From Actinomycetota bacterium (GTDB lineage: Bacteria; Actinomycetota; Thermoleophilia; Solirubrobacterales; 70-9): DNA of 55,412 nt. Shown here one piece after another: positions 8,148-16,824 of this stretch; the first letter of the stretch is position 1, and each line of letters starts with the position of its first letter. Under the pieces are notes generated by a model that saw only the letters and a list, made by a program, of their open reading frames with translations, was not told the DNA's origin and did no database searches. The stretch is from positions 1-55,412 of the forward strand of contig JAFDWO010000118.1 of NCBI GenBank assembly GCA_018268415.1, in the 5' to 3' direction. The translations under genes were made by a program, and so were the position numbers.

Positions 8148-9470
8148 GTGCTCTCTCGCGAGGACAACGATCGGATCACCAGGACCGGCCCGGAGGACCC
8201 CGCGGGCCGGCTCCTGCGCGCCTACTGGCAGCCCGCCGCGCTCGTCTCCGAGATGCCGGCGGAGCGGCCGGTCAAGGCGGTGCGGCTGATGGGCGAGGAC
8301 CTCGTCCTCTTCAAGCGCGGCGAGCGCGACTGGGGCCTGGTGAGCCGCTATTGCGCCCACCGCGGCGTCGACCTGGCCTACGGCCGGCTCGAGGACGGCG
8401 GCCTGCGTTGCCTGTACCACGGCTGGCTCTATGGCAAAGACGGCCGTTGCCTCGAGCAGCCGGCCGAACCGCCGCACAGCCGCTTCTTCGAGAAGGTGCG
8501 GATCTCCAGCTATCCCTGCGAGGAGCGCAACGGCATCGTCTTCGCCTACATGGGCGGCGGCGACCCGCCGCCGTTCCCGGCTTACGACTGCTTCGAGGCC
8601 CCGGAGGAGTACACGTTCGCCTTCAAGGGCCTCTGGGAATGCAACTGGCTGCAGGGCGTGGAGGGCGGCATCGACCCCAGCCACGTCTCCTTCCTGCACC
8701 GCTTCCTCGACGAGGATCCGCGCGACGTCTACGGAGCGCAGTTCGCCGAGACGGTCGCCGGGACCGGCAAGTCGACCGCCGAGATCGTCGGCGAAATGTA
8801 CCGGCCGGACATCGAGGTCGAGCAGGCCGAGCACGGCCTCCGCGTCTTCGCCGTGCGCGAGCTCGATGCGCAGACGCGCCACCTGCGGGTCACCAACCTG
8901 CTCTTCCCGAACGCCTTCGTGGTGCCGTTCGGCGGCGACCGGGTGTTCTGCCAGTGGCACGTCCCGATCGACGACGAGCACCACTACTGGTACATGATCT
9001 TCTACGACTTCAAGGACCAGACGGACAAGGAGACCCTGCTCCGGCAGCGCCTCCAGAACGTCACCCTCCCGGACTACCGACCGACCCGCAACCGGGACAA
9101 CAACTGGGGCTTCGACGCCGCCGAGCAGCAGTCGCTCACCTACACCGGGATGGGGCTCGACATCAACGTCCACGACCAGTGGGCGGTGGAGAGCATGGGC
9201 CCGATCCAGGACCGCACGGTCGAGCGCCTCGGCGTCTCCGACCGCGCCGTCACCGCCAACCGCCGGATGCTGCTGAAAGCGATCAAGGCGATGGAAGGCG
9301 GGCAGCCGACGCCGGCGCTGCCGCTGGACGAGGCCGCGGCCAAGGAGCTGCGCGGCCCGCTCGCGATCGACACCGTCGCCCCCGCCGACGATTGGCAGGA
9401 GGCCTGGCGCAAGACCGAGGCCGAGCGCCGCGCCCGCTCACCCTGGGCGGCGGGGCAAGAGGTCCGCTGA
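8148..9470 (+). CDS. Rieske non-heme iron oxygenase, alpha-type
   Basis: A 440-residue oxygenase starting at GTG 8148, 11 bp after the aminotransferase. The Rieske centre is C69-x-H71 and C88-x2-H91 (CAHRGVDLAYG, CLYHGW). The mononuclear iron site includes H179 and H184 in DPSHVSFLH. Length and motif spacing fit the phthalate/vanillate-type single-component oxygenases, which hydroxylate rings or remove O- or N-methyl groups. No ferredoxin or reductase gene is adjacent, so electrons must come from elsewhere. N-demethylation would fit the sarcosine and dimethylformamide theme (inference). Confidence 0.9.
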   Translation: MLSREDNDRITRTGPEDPAGRLLRAYWQPAALVSEMPAERPVKAVRLMGEDLVLFKRGERDWGLVSRYCAHRGVDLAYGRLEDGGLRCLYHGWLYGKDGRCLEQPAEPPHSRFFEKVRISSYPCEERNGIVFAYMGGGDPPPFPAYDCFEAPEEYTFAFKGLWECNWLQGVEGGIDPSHVSFLHRFLDEDPRDVYGAQFAETVAGTGKSTAEIVGEMYRPDIEVEQAEHGLRVFAVRELDAQTRHLRVTNLLFPNAFVVPFGGDRVFCQWHVPIDDEHHYWYMIFYDFKDQTDKETLLRQRLQNVTLPDYRPTRNRDNNWGFDAAEQQSLTYTGMGLDINVHDQWAVESMGPIQDRTVERLGVSDRAVTANRRMLLKAIKAMEGGQPTPALPLDEAAAKELRGPLAIDTVAPADDWQEAWRKTEAERRARSPWAAGQEVR

Positions 9471-9476
9471 TGCCGG

Positions 9477-9527
9477 TGTTGACGGGCCGAAAACTCAACC
9501 ATGTGTTTAGTTTTCGGCCCATCAACA
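9477..9527. repeat. hairpin element, family A, copy 1
   Basis: A perfect-arm palindrome built on GGGCCGAAAACT / AGTTTTCGGCCC, flanked by TGTTGA and ATCAACA. It sits 6 bp after the Rieske gene stop. Close copies are at 16661-16710 and 48099-48148, and right-half remnants are at about 24167 and 37887. There is no T-tract, so it is not a classical intrinsic terminator, though it could halt or stabilise mRNA. Confidence 0.85.
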
Positions 9528-9531
9528 TGAG

Positions 9532-11067
9532 GTGCGGGTGATGGAGGCGCGGCACGAGCGGTCCGCCGACGAGCGCCCGTTCTCCCTCGGGGGCAGCGCC
9601 CGGCCGATGCTCGCCGCCGACCGCGATGGCTTCGTCGACCGCCACGAGCTCTGGGGCGAGGCCGAGCACGCCGCCGCCGCCCAGATCCGCCGGGTGATCG
9701 ACGAGCAGGGGATCGAGATGATCCGGGTCGCCTTCTGTGATCAGCACGGCACCGTGCGCGGCAAGACGCTGGTCGGCGACGGCCTCTGGAGCGGGCTGCG
9801 CGGCGGCTGTCGGGTCCCCTCCTCGCTGGTCCTCAAGGACACCTCGGGCAAATCCGTCTTCCCGGTCTTCACCCATGGCGGCGGCACCGGGATCGATGCC
9901 CTGGGCGGCGCCGGGGACGTCGTCCTCGTCCCCGACCCGAAGACCTTCCGCGTCCTCCCCTGGGCGCCGAACACCGGCTGGGTCCTGTGTGACCTGCACT
10001 TCCCGGACGGGGCACCGGTCCCGTTCTCCACCCGGCGGATCCTGCGCGACACGCTGGAGCGGCTGGCCGACCGCGGTTACGGGGTCACGGTCGGGGTCGA
10101 GATCGAGTTCCACGTCTTCCGGCTGCTGGACGAGGCGCTCGGCGACGAGCACCTGGCGGCGCCCGGCCGCCCCGGCGCCGCGCCCGGCGTCGCACCCACC
10201 TCGCGCGGCGCCCAGCTCCTGCGCGAAGAGGACCTCGACGCCCTCGACGATCTCGTGCAGGCGCTCTCGGCCGGGTTCCTGGCGCTCGACCTACCGCTGC
10301 GCTCGCTCGAGCTCGAGTTCGGGCCGAGCCAGCTGGAGTTCACCCTGGCGCCGCGCCCCGGCCTCGAGGCCGCCGACGATGTCGTCCTCGCCCGCTCCGC
10401 GGTTCGCCAGATCTGCCGCCGGCACGGCTACCTGGCGACCTTCATGTGCCGCCCGGCCGGGACCGACACCGCCTCCGCCGGGTGGCACCTCCACCAGTCC
10501 CTGACCGACCTCGACGGCGGCAACGCGTTCGTCCCCCGCGAGGGCGGCACCCTGCTCTCGACCGCCGGGCAGCGCTATCTCGGCGGCCTCCTGCGCCACG
10601 CGCCGGCCGCCGCCGTCTTCACCACCCCGACCGTCAACGGGTACAAGCGTTACCTCCCCTTCAGCCTCGCGCCCGACCGGATCTGCTGGGGGATCGACAA
10701 CAAGGGCGCGATGGTGCGGGCGGTCGGTGGGCCGGGCGATCCGGCGACGCGGCTGGAGAACCGCTCCGGCGAGCCCGCTGCGAACCCCTACCTCTACGTG
10801 GCGTCCCAGGTCGTCTCCGGAATGGCCGGGATCGACGGCGAGCTCGACCCCGGCGAGCCGACCGAGGACCCCTACGCGGCCGCGGCGAGGCCGCTGCCCG
10901 CCAGCCTGATGGCGGCGCTGGAGGAGCTGCGTGCCGACGACGTCTTCGCCGACGCCTGGGGTAAGGAGGTCGTCGACTGGATCCTCAGGCTGAAGGGCTC
11001 GGAGGTCGAGCGTTACCTGCGTGACGTCTCCGACTGGGAGCAGCGCGAGTACCTGGGGCTGCCGTGA
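9532..11067 (+). CDS. glutamine synthetase-like gamma-glutamyl ligase
   Basis: A protein of about 510 residues with the glutamine synthetase fold. The start is GTG 9532 or ATG 9541, just after a hairpin. An N-terminal beta-grasp part (IRRVIDEQGIEMIRVAFCDQ) precedes the catalytic part with GVEIEFHVF, LELEFGPSQLEF (metal glutamates), GWHLHQSL (ATP/metal His) and the Arg-rich RLENRSGEPAANPYLY. In catabolic clusters such proteins act as gamma-glutamyl-amine ligases (PuuA, GmaS and IpuC types) rather than assimilating ammonia. Two gamma-glutamyltransferase-fold proteins in the window could act on such conjugates. The substrate is unknown. It overlaps the next gene by 4 bp. Confidence 0.85.
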   Translation: MRVMEARHERSADERPFSLGGSARPMLAADRDGFVDRHELWGEAEHAAAAQIRRVIDEQGIEMIRVAFCDQHGTVRGKTLVGDGLWSGLRGGCRVPSSLVLKDTSGKSVFPVFTHGGGTGIDALGGAGDVVLVPDPKTFRVLPWAPNTGWVLCDLHFPDGAPVPFSTRRILRDTLERLADRGYGVTVGVEIEFHVFRLLDEALGDEHLAAPGRPGAAPGVAPTSRGAQLLREEDLDALDDLVQALSAGFLALDLPLRSLELEFGPSQLEFTLAPRPGLEAADDVVLARSAVRQICRRHGYLATFMCRPAGTDTASAGWHLHQSLTDLDGGNAFVPREGGTLLSTAGQRYLGGLLRHAPAAAVFTTPTVNGYKRYLPFSLAPDRICWGIDNKGAMVRAVGGPGDPATRLENRSGEPAANPYLYVASQVVSGMAGIDGELDPGEPTEDPYAAAARPLPASLMAALEELRADDVFADAWGKEVVDWILRLKGSEVERYLRDVSDWEQREYLGLP

Positions 11068-12683
11068 GCGGTGCGGCGGGGTCGTTCGCGCTGGTCGGTG
11101 ACCTGCGCACGATGGACCCGGCCCGCCCCCGGGCCACGGCGATGGCGGTGCGCGACGGGCGCATCCTCGCCGTCGGCAGTCGCGACGAGGCGGTGGCGGC
11201 GCTGCCGCCCGGGGCGCCCGTGCACAGCGTGCCGGGCACCGTGGTCCCGGGGCTGATCGACGCCCACGTGCACACCTTGATCGCCGGCCTCGAGCTGCGC
11301 CGGCTCGACGTCTCCGACGCCCGCTCGGTGGCCGAGGTGGTCGAGCGGATCGGCGCCCACCTCGCTTCCCGCCCGGGGGGCGGCGACTGGCTGGTCGTCG
11401 CCGCCCACTTCCAGGCCGAGGAGCTGGCCGAGGGGCGCCTGCCGACCCGGGCCGACCTCGACCCGGTCACCGGCGACCGCCCCGTCTTCCTCGACCGCCG
11501 CACCCACGACGCGATCGCCAACAGCGCCGCCCTCGGGCGCGCCGGGATCGACGCCGCGACTCCCGACCCGGTCGGCGGCGTGATCGAGCGGGACGGCGCC
11601 GGCGAGCCGACCGGGATCCTGATCGAGCGGCCCGCGGCGGAGCTGGTCTGGGACCGGGTGCCGGAGATCGGCGAGGCCGAGCGCCGCACCGCGCTGCGGG
11701 AGATCCAGCCCGTCTTCCACGCGCTCGGCATCGTCGGCGCGGCCGAGCCGGGCCTGACGCCGGCCGAGATGGGGACCTACCAGGCCGCCCACGCCGACGG
11801 CGAGCTGCGGCTGCGGACCTTCGCGATGCCCCTCGCCGACACCGACCTGCCGGTGGAGGAGCTGCTCGCGGGCTTCCGTGGCACCGGGGTGCGGACCGGG
11901 TTCGGCGACGAGTGGCTGCGGATCGGCGGGATCAAGGTCTACCTCGACGGGACCGGCTCCTTCGGCAGCGCGCTGCTGCGCGAGTCGTGGCCGGGCACCG
12001 ACGGCTATCTCGGCAACCAGACGGCGCCGACCGAGACCTTCCGGGCGATCGCCCGCTTCTGCGCCGCGGAACGGTGGTCGCTCGCCGTTCACACGGTCGG
12101 CGGCGCCGCCATCGACCTCGCCCTCGACGCCTTCGCCGAAGCGAACGAGCTGGCGCCGATCGCGCCGCTGCGCTTCTCGGTCATGCACGCCTATCTCTGG
12201 CCCTCGGCGGAGAACTTCCGCAGGGCGCGGGAGCTCGGCGTCTTCGCCTCGATCCAGCCGGGGATGCAGTGGCGGGTCGCCGCCGCCCTCGCCGGTCGCT
12301 TCGACGCCGAGCGCGCCGCCGCCGCCTCGCCGCTGCGCGACTGGCTCGACGCCGGGGTCGAGGTCGCGGGGGGCAGCGATGGCCCCGACTTTCCCCAGGC
12401 GCCGCTCTTCGGCATGTACCAGGCGCGGAGTCGGGCGGCCCAGGGCTTCGCCGAGCCGCTCGGGCCCGCGCAGGCGATCGACGGCGAGCGGACGTTGGCG
12501 ATGTGGACGACCAGCTCGGCCCGTTACTGCTTCGCCGAGAACGAACGGGGAGCGCTCCGCCCCGGTCTGCTCGCCGACTGGGTGGCGCTGTCCGCCGACC
12601 CGGTCGAGGCGGCGCCGGAGGAGCTGGCCGGGGCGCGGGTCCTGCAGACCGGGGTCGGCGGCGAGGTCGTGCACGAGGCGTGA
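11064..12683 (+). CDS. amidohydrolase family 3 (YtcJ-like)
   Basis: A 539-residue metal-dependent hydrolase starting at GTG 11064, within the stop of the upstream ligase gene. It shows VVPGLIDAHVHTLIAG (H-x-H metal site), a central GGIKVYLDGTGS, SLAVHTVGGAAID, FSVMHAYLW and the late GGSDGPDFP Asp motif, as in YtcJ/NfdA-type N-acyl and N-formyl hydrolases. It would cleave an amide or formamide in the same pathway. A paralogue lies at 34678-36057. Confidence 0.85.
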   Translation: MSGAAGSFALVGDLRTMDPARPRATAMAVRDGRILAVGSRDEAVAALPPGAPVHSVPGTVVPGLIDAHVHTLIAGLELRRLDVSDARSVAEVVERIGAHLASRPGGGDWLVVAAHFQAEELAEGRLPTRADLDPVTGDRPVFLDRRTHDAIANSAALGRAGIDAATPDPVGGVIERDGAGEPTGILIERPAAELVWDRVPEIGEAERRTALREIQPVFHALGIVGAAEPGLTPAEMGTYQAAHADGELRLRTFAMPLADTDLPVEELLAGFRGTGVRTGFGDEWLRIGGIKVYLDGTGSFGSALLRESWPGTDGYLGNQTAPTETFRAIARFCAAERWSLAVHTVGGAAIDLALDAFAEANELAPIAPLRFSVMHAYLWPSAENFRRARELGVFASIQPGMQWRVAAALAGRFDAERAAAASPLRDWLDAGVEVAGGSDGPDFPQAPLFGMYQARSRAAQGFAEPLGPAQAIDGERTLAMWTTSSARYCFAENERGALRPGLLADWVALSADPVEAAPEELAGARVLQTGVGGEVVHEA

Positions 12684-12710
12684 GGAAGTCGTGAGAGAGA
12701 GGAGAGCAGG

Positions 12711-13925
12711 TTGAGCGGCGATACCAGGGTGGTCGTGATCGGGGGAGGGGTGCTCGGCACGAGCGCGGCTACGCACCTGCTGCGGGCCGGGGTCGGCGAG
12801 GTCACCCTGCTCGAGCGCGACGGGGCCGCGCAGGGAACCTCGGGCGCGGGCGCCGGCTTCGTCAATGCCTGGTCGCTCGGCTCTCCCGACGCGACCGGGG
12901 CGGAGGAGGCCACCCTCGCCGACTATGCGGTCGACTTCTACCGCGAGCTGAACGCGGCGCGGCCCGAGGCGCCCTACCGGCAGCGCGGCTGCCTCTGGAT
13001 GGCGCAGACCGAGCGCGACTGGCCCTCGGTCGAGCTGCGCCTCACCGACGGGCCCGCCGATGCCCGCCGGGTCGAGCCTGCCGAGGCCGAGGCGCTGACC
13101 GGCGGGGTGGTGAAGGCGGCCGGAATCCACGGCGCCGTGCTGCACCCGAGCAGCGCCCAGGTCTCCGCCGAGCGGGCGACGAAGGCGCTATCGGAGCTGT
13201 TCGCCGCCGAGGGCGGGAAGCTTCGCGAGCGCACCCCGGTGACCGGCTTCGTCGTCGACGGTGGGCGCATCGCCGCGATCGAGACCGCCCACGGCACGAT
13301 CGAGGCCGACCACGTCGTCCTCGCCGCCGGCGCCTGGACCAACGCGGTGTTGGCGAGCCTCGGCCGGTTCCTGCCGATCGCCCCGATCGCCGTCTCGCGG
13401 ATCGTCACCGAACCGCTGGGGATGCCGGGCGACCTGCCGCTCCTCTTCGTCAAGGCCCTGGACTCGGGCCTGAAGAAGTCGATGTGGCTGCGCGAGGAGA
13501 ACGGCAGCCTGATGTTTGGCGCCAACTACGGCGCCCCGTCCCGGCTCACCTTCGTCGAGAACGGCGTCCCGGAGCGCTTCGACTCGGTCGACGTCGAGGG
13601 CGTGCTCGAGGTGCAGCGCGCGGCGGCGACGCTGACCGCGGCGATACCGGCGCTGGGCGAGTACCGGAACTTCCGGGTCAAGCACGGTGCGCCCTGCTAC
13701 ACGGTTGACGGCCGGGCGATCGTCGGCGCGCTGCCCGGGTTCGAGAACCTCCACGTGATCGCGGGCTGCAACGAGCAGGGCGTCACCCACGGGCCCGGCT
13801 TCGGGCGCGTGATCGCCGAACAGATCACCGAGGGCCGCAGCGAGCTCGTCGACGCCGACGTCTGGCGGCCGGATCGCTTCGCCGCCGAGCTGACCTCCGA
13901 ACGCGACGTCGCCGCCCAACTGTGA
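12711..13925 (+). CDS. FAD-dependent amine/amino acid oxidoreductase (DAO family)
   Basis: A 404-residue flavoprotein with a TTG start at 12711, chosen because GAGAGAGGAGAG precedes it closely and RVVVIGGGVLGTSAATHLL follows within 6 codons. Other DAO marks are DHVVLAAGAWTNAVLASLG and the C-terminal HVIAGCNEQGVTHGPGFGR. It resembles the glycine/sarcosine/dimethylglycine oxidase group and could oxidise an N-methylated amino compound, releasing formaldehyde or an aldehyde. It overlaps the next gene by 4 bp. Confidence 0.85.
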   Translation: MSGDTRVVVIGGGVLGTSAATHLLRAGVGEVTLLERDGAAQGTSGAGAGFVNAWSLGSPDATGAEEATLADYAVDFYRELNAARPEAPYRQRGCLWMAQTERDWPSVELRLTDGPADARRVEPAEAEALTGGVVKAAGIHGAVLHPSSAQVSAERATKALSELFAAEGGKLRERTPVTGFVVDGGRIAAIETAHGTIEADHVVLAAGAWTNAVLASLGRFLPIAPIAVSRIVTEPLGMPGDLPLLFVKALDSGLKKSMWLREENGSLMFGANYGAPSRLTFVENGVPERFDSVDVEGVLEVQRAAATLTAAIPALGEYRNFRVKHGAPCYTVDGRAIVGALPGFENLHVIAGCNEQGVTHGPGFGRVIAEQITEGRSELVDADVWRPDRFAAELTSERDVAAQL

Positions 13926-14323
13926 CGATGACGCTCTCGCTCCACGACCAGGAGATCCTGCGGCGGCGCGTGCGCGGCCTCGTCGACGAGGACCTCGTGG
14001 CGGAGCACCGCGAGCGGCCGTTCGGCCCGCACTCGCCCGCCCTGATCGAGGTGCTCGATTTTCTCCGCCGCAACCCCGATCCGGAGAAGCCCCGTTATCT
14101 GGTGCTGGACGACGGCTCCGGCGAGGGCTTCGTGCTCGGCGTCCGCGCCGAGCCGCGCGGCGCGCCGCCGCGCCCGCTCGGCGGCGGGCGCCTGGCCACC
14201 CGAGCCGAGGCCGAGCACGCCGTCTTCCTGCACCGCCTCGCCGATTACGGCATGCCCTCTGGTGGGTCGGTCGGTCATGAAGCGAGCAACCCACCACGGT
14301 CCGACCGGGGTGGCGCCAGGTGA
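13922..14323 (+). CDS. dmfA1: N,N-dimethylformamidase light (alpha) subunit-like
   Basis: A 133-residue protein, GTG start, coupled by 4-bp overlaps to the genes on both sides. The segment DLVAEHRERPFGPHSPALIE, the central EKPRYLVLDD and the late AEHAVFLHRLADYG resemble the small subunit of dimethylformamidase as I remember it. The size (about 15 kDa) and the position directly before the large subunit agree. The last 20 or so residues (after YGMP) come from DNA with complementary segments and look like an added tail. The function of the light subunit is structural; assignment depends strongly on the neighbour. Confidence 0.68.
   Translation: MTMTLSLHDQEILRRRVRGLVDEDLVAEHRERPFGPHSPALIEVLDFLRRNPDPEKPRYLVLDDGSGEGFVLGVRAEPRGAPPRPLGGGRLATRAEAEHAVFLHRLADYGMPSGGSVGHEASNPPRSDRGGAR
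14262..14310. repeat. interleaved complementary segments in the dmfA1 3' end
   Basis: GGTGGGT pairs with ACCCACC, and GGTCGG just downstream pairs with CCGACC beyond it. The two stems are interleaved rather than nested, a pseudoknot-like order. The stretch encodes the non-conserved C-terminal tail of the small subunit and ends close to the next start codon. Confidence 0.4.
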
Positions 14324-16659
14324 GCGGCACCGCCGGTGACGTCCTCGTCCCGCCCGGGACGATCGGTTATCTCGACGTGATCAGCGCCGAGCCGGGGGCC
14401 GCGGTCCGCCTCCACGTCAGCTCGACCGCGCCGAGTTGGCGCGCCGAGCTGGTCCGTCTGCACGCGCTGGAGATCCCCGACTTCGGGGTCGAGCGCCGCG
14501 TCGCCCCGGTGGCGGGCGTCGAGCCGATCGAGCGCGAGGGGATCGAGCAGACGACGGTGGTCGGCTCCTTCGGCACCGCCGAGCCGCTCGGGCCCGACCA
14601 CCTCGACGCCCCGTTGACGATCGCCCTGACGATCTGCCCGACCCGTCCGGACGCCGGCCCGCAGGCGGCGCTCGCCCAGCGCGACGAGGCGGGCACCGCC
14701 GGCTGGAGCCTCGGCCTCGACACCGACGGCCGCCCCCGCCTCTGGTGCGCCACCGACGCCGCCCTCGACCTGACGACGCCGGAGCCCTTGAAGCCGGGCT
14801 GCTGGTACCGCCTCACGGCAACCATCGACGCGCCCGCGTCCCGCGCGACCCTCACCGTCGACCCCGTCGGCACCTTCACCGCGAACCGCCTCGCCACGGG
14901 CCGCGGCACCGCCCACCGCGCCGAAGCAGATCTCCCGGGAACGCCCCGTCCCGCATCATCTCCCCTCCTCCTGGCAGCGGCCGCGCTCGACCCGAACGGC
15001 CGGCCGCTCCACGGTTTCGACGGCAAGATCGAGTGCCCGTCGATCCACTGCGGCGCCGCGTCGGCCGTAGCCGGGGAGGACCCTGAACGAACCTCCCCGC
15101 AGTTCGTGAGAGAAGGGTCCTCCCCAGATGCGGCCCTTGGCAGCGATGCGGCCCTGGCCGGCGATGCGGCCCCCGCCGGCGCCTGCACCTGGGACGCCTC
15201 CGAATCGATCACCCGCACCGGCATCAGCCACCCCTCCCATCTCCCCGACACCGGCCCCGCCGCCCGTCACTTCACCCTCGTGAACCACCCCACCCGCGCC
15301 GTCACCGGCGCCGGCTGGGACGGCCAGGTCGACGATTTCCGCTTCGCGCCGGATCAGTACGCGGCGATCCACTTCCACCGCACCGACATGACCGACTGTC
15401 GTTGGGAGCCGCAGGCCGAGGTGACCCTCCCGGCGGACCTGCCGAGCGGCGTCTACGCCTTCGCGCTCACCGACGCCGACGGCGGCGAGGACCTCGTCCC
15501 GCTGATCGTCCGGCCGCGCGTGGGAGCGCCGACGGCCCCGGCCCTCCTGGTCCTCTCGACCAACAGCTACCTCGCCTACGGCAACGACCACGTCGGCGTC
15601 GACAGTCCGCGGACGCAGGTGTGGAACGCGCGGGTCCCGGCGCTCGACGACTGGGAGCGCTTCCGCGATGCCCACCGCGAGCTGGGGCTCTCCCTCTACG
15701 AGGCGCACTCCGACGGCGCCGGGGTCTGCCACTCGAGCTGGCGGCGGCCGCTCCTGACGATGCGGCCGACCGTCTACGACGGTGACGGCCCGGTCTGGCA
15801 GTTCACCGGGGACATGCAGCTGGTCGACTGGCTCGAGCGCAGCGGCCGCGCCGTCGACGTGGTCAGCGACCGTGACCTGCACGAGGGCGGTGCCGAGCTC
15901 CTCCGCGGTTATGCCTGCGTGATGACCGGTTCCCACCCCGAGTACCCGAGCGAGCAGATGCTCGACGCCTACGAGGAGTACGTCGCGGCCGGGGGCCGGC
16001 TGATGTACATGGGTGGCAACGGGATGTACTGGGTGACCGGGTACGACCCCGACGATCCGCAGGTGATCGAGATCCGGCGCTGGGGCGGCACCCAGGCCTG
16101 GTGCGCGGCGCCGGGCGAGTACCACCTGAGCTTCACCGGCCGGCTCGGCGGCCTCTGGCGCTTCGGCGGTCGCGCTCCGCAGAAGACCTTCGGTGTCGGC
16201 TTCGTCGCCGCCGGCCCCCCGCCCGCCTCGGCCGGGTACCTGCCGGTGGCCGCGGCCGGGTCGCCCGCCGCCTGGGTCCTCGCCGGGGTGGAGGAGCCCG
16301 AGTTCGGCCGCTACGGGACGATGGGCGGCGCCGCCGGGACCGAGATCGACGCCGTCGACCCGGCCCTCGGCACCCCCGACGAGGCGCTCGTCGTCGCCAC
16401 CTCGGTCGGCCACTCCGACGACATGCTGGAGGCGCGGGAGAACTTCAACATGACCAGCCGCATCCTCGGCGGCGCCCGCAACCCGCGCGTCCACTCCGAC
16501 CTCGTCCTCGTCCCCCGTGAGAACGGCGGCGCCGTCTTCTCCACCGGCTCGATCAGCTTCTCCGGCAGCCTCTCCCACGACGGCTGGGACAACGACGTCA
16601 GCCGCCTCCTCGGCAACGTCTTCGACCGCTTCACCTCCGGCGCCCCCGTCCTGGACTAG
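14320..16659 (+). CDS. dmfA2: N,N-dimethylformamidase large (beta) subunit-like
   Basis: A 779-residue protein, close to the roughly 760 residues of the known enzyme, which hydrolyses dimethylformamide to dimethylamine and formate. The published iron ligands are two tyrosines and a glutamate. Here STNSYLAYGND (Y417/Y420), LSLYEAH (Y460) and GSHPEYP (H539, E541) fit with a nearly constant offset of 20. The N-terminal half has a lectin/laminin-like beta domain. Residues about 252-268 are encoded by a palindromic element (15073-15125), an in-frame insertion. GTG start, overlapping dmfA1. It could act on another formamide or amide. Confidence 0.85.
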   Translation: MSGTAGDVLVPPGTIGYLDVISAEPGAAVRLHVSSTAPSWRAELVRLHALEIPDFGVERRVAPVAGVEPIEREGIEQTTVVGSFGTAEPLGPDHLDAPLTIALTICPTRPDAGPQAALAQRDEAGTAGWSLGLDTDGRPRLWCATDAALDLTTPEPLKPGCWYRLTATIDAPASRATLTVDPVGTFTANRLATGRGTAHRAEADLPGTPRPASSPLLLAAAALDPNGRPLHGFDGKIECPSIHCGAASAVAGEDPERTSPQFVREGSSPDAALGSDAALAGDAAPAGACTWDASESITRTGISHPSHLPDTGPAARHFTLVNHPTRAVTGAGWDGQVDDFRFAPDQYAAIHFHRTDMTDCRWEPQAEVTLPADLPSGVYAFALTDADGGEDLVPLIVRPRVGAPTAPALLVLSTNSYLAYGNDHVGVDSPRTQVWNARVPALDDWERFRDAHRELGLSLYEAHSDGAGVCHSSWRRPLLTMRPTVYDGDGPVWQFTGDMQLVDWLERSGRAVDVVSDRDLHEGGAELLRGYACVMTGSHPEYPSEQMLDAYEEYVAAGGRLMYMGGNGMYWVTGYDPDDPQVIEIRRWGGTQAWCAAPGEYHLSFTGRLGGLWRFGGRAPQKTFGVGFVAAGPPPASAGYLPVAAAGSPAAWVLAGVEEPEFGRYGTMGGAAGTEIDAVDPALGTPDEALVVATSVGHSDDMLEARENFNMTSRILGGARNPRVHSDLVLVPRENGGAVFSTGSISFSGSLSHDGWDNDVSRLLGNVFDRFTSGAPVLD
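15073..15125. repeat. in-frame palindromic element, family B, copy 1
   Basis: The outer arms GGGGAGGACCCT (15073-15084) and AGGGTCCTCCCC (15114-15125) enclose an inner stem ACGAAC/GTTCGT. The reverse complement closely matches 45172-45224 in pcaG. The element is read through in the dmfA2 frame as roughly EDPERTSPQFVREGSS and lies between two conserved domains. Confidence 0.85.
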
Positions 16660-16660
16660 G

Positions 16661-16710
16661 TGTTGATGGGCCGAAAACTCAAGCTCCGCTTGAGTTTTCG
16701 GCCCATCAAC
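16661..16710. repeat. hairpin element, family A, copy 2
   Basis: The same GGGCCGAAAACTCAAG stem as copies at 9477 and 48099, starting 2 bp after the dmfA2 stop. It lies between the convergent dmfA2 and LLM genes, where a bidirectional 3'-end element would be expected. Confidence 0.85.
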
Positions 16711-16730
16711 CGGGCGGTGCGACGGAAGGC

Positions 16731-16824
16731 TGACGGAAGTGCGTCGCCCCCACTGACGGAAGTGCGTCGCCCGCCACTGGGCGGCGGTGCGTCGCCCCCA
16801 CTGGGCGAAGTGTGTCTCCGCTAC
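16731..16824. repeat. 23-25 bp tandem repeat
   Basis: Four imperfect copies of TGACGGAAGTGCGTCGCCCC plus CAC (later copies TGGGCG...). The last copy runs into the stop codon of the minus-strand LLM gene. It fills the rest of the convergent intergenic space. Confidence 0.75.

Noticed and set aside
14956..16578. A 540-codon minus-strand frame opposite dmfA2.
   Set aside because: It is the antisense shadow of a well-supported gene in GC-rich DNA, with no recognisable domain.
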